NCBI RefSeq assembly: GCF_018070345.1
Contig: NZ_JAGPXX010000031.1
Location: 16,566-80,565 of the forward strand
Direction: 5' to 3'
DNA length: 64,000 bases
DNA from: Streptomyces sp. F63
GTDB taxonomy: Bacteria; Actinomycetota; Actinomycetes; Streptomycetales; Streptomycetaceae
The notes beneath the pieces were generated by a model. It saw nothing but the letters and a program-made list of their open reading frames with translations, made no database searches and was not told the origin of the DNA. A program made the translations under genes and the position numbers. Positions 63,886-64,000 of the stretch are shown here, piece after piece (positions within the stretch are counted from its first letter, which is position 1; each line of letters begins with the position of its first letter).

Positions 63886-64000
63886 GTTCGGCGGCGTCCT
63901 ACTCTCCCACAGGGTCCCCCCTGCAGTACCATCGGCGCTGAAAGGCTTAGCTTCCGGGTTCGGAATGTAACCGGGCGTTTCCCTCACGCTATAACCACCG
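63886..64000 (-). rRNA. rrf: 5S ribosomal RNA, 5' end cut by window edge
   Basis: Read leftward from 64000: CGGUGGUUAUAGCGUGAGGG, then AAACGCCCGGUUACAUUCCG, AACCCGGAAGCUAAGCC and the closing GUGGGAGAGUAGGACGCCGCCGAAC ending at 63886. It is the standard actinobacterial 5S; only the first few nucleotides are missing. The 23S and 16S genes must lie to the right. Confidence 0.95.

Overview
This window is a stretch of high-GC actinobacterial chromosome, almost certainly Streptomyces or a close relative. The evidence is the very GC-rich third codon positions, frequent GTG starts, a tmRNA tag reading ANTKRDSFALAA, an ftsE-ftsX-smpB-ssrA block, paired membrane Ser/Thr kinases without PASTA domains, a LAETG sortase substrate, and the mtnA-mtrA-mtrB-lpqB-comF-hpf-secA neighbourhood. 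From memory the gene order resembles the S. coelicolor core around SCO2959-SCO3019; this was not computed. No phage, insertion sequence, integrase or CRISPR array was seen, and composition is uniform.

Layout. 1-3.2 kb: a cut-off NarK-type nitrate transporter, a LysR regulator and a divergent MFS transporter. 3.3-4.5 kb: a secreted PHB-depolymerase-family esterase. 4.6-10.5 kb: a catabolic locus. A leftward operon (CoA transferase, citryl-CoA-lyase-like enzyme, LigB, LigA) is divergent from an amidohydrolase and an IclR regulator, across a 251-bp control region that carries twin 16-bp operator-like sequences. 10.6-14.6 kb: ftsE, ftsX, an S41 protease, smpB and ssrA, all leftward. 14.9-17.7 kb: a tiny CxxC membrane protein, a Gly-rich surface protein and prfB. 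17.8-25.5 kb: two Ser/Thr kinases back to back with a 1301-residue FHA/FtsK ATPase. 25.9-29.7 kb: a sugar-type ABC importer whose first permease has an unusual extra loop. 30-37 kb: a PepSY lipoprotein and three wall-glycopolymer glycosyltransferase genes. 37.2-42.2 kb: the 180-kDa NAD-glutamate dehydrogenase.

42.8-57 kb: a HAD phosphatase, a DUF6912 protein, an Rv3235-like protein, SecA, a YcaQ-type protein, an orphan LuxR-type response regulator, long-form HPF, a ComF phosphoribosyltransferase, and the LpqB-MtrB-MtrA envelope-signalling operon. 57-63.7 kb: mtnA, then a rightward operon of a multispanning membrane protein, DUF4129, DUF4350, MoxR ATPase and DUF58. The window ends inside a 5S rRNA gene read leftward, the tail of an rRNA operon lying to the right, with its terminator facing the MoxR operon.

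Most of the window is conserved housekeeping. The parts most likely to hide undescribed biology are the LigAB/CoA-transferase/citryl-CoA-lyase catabolic locus and its symmetric control region, the FHA/FtsK protein beside its two kinases, the permease with an inserted extracytoplasmic domain, and the control region upstream of hpf. All functional statements come from reading motifs and context; no similarity search was run.
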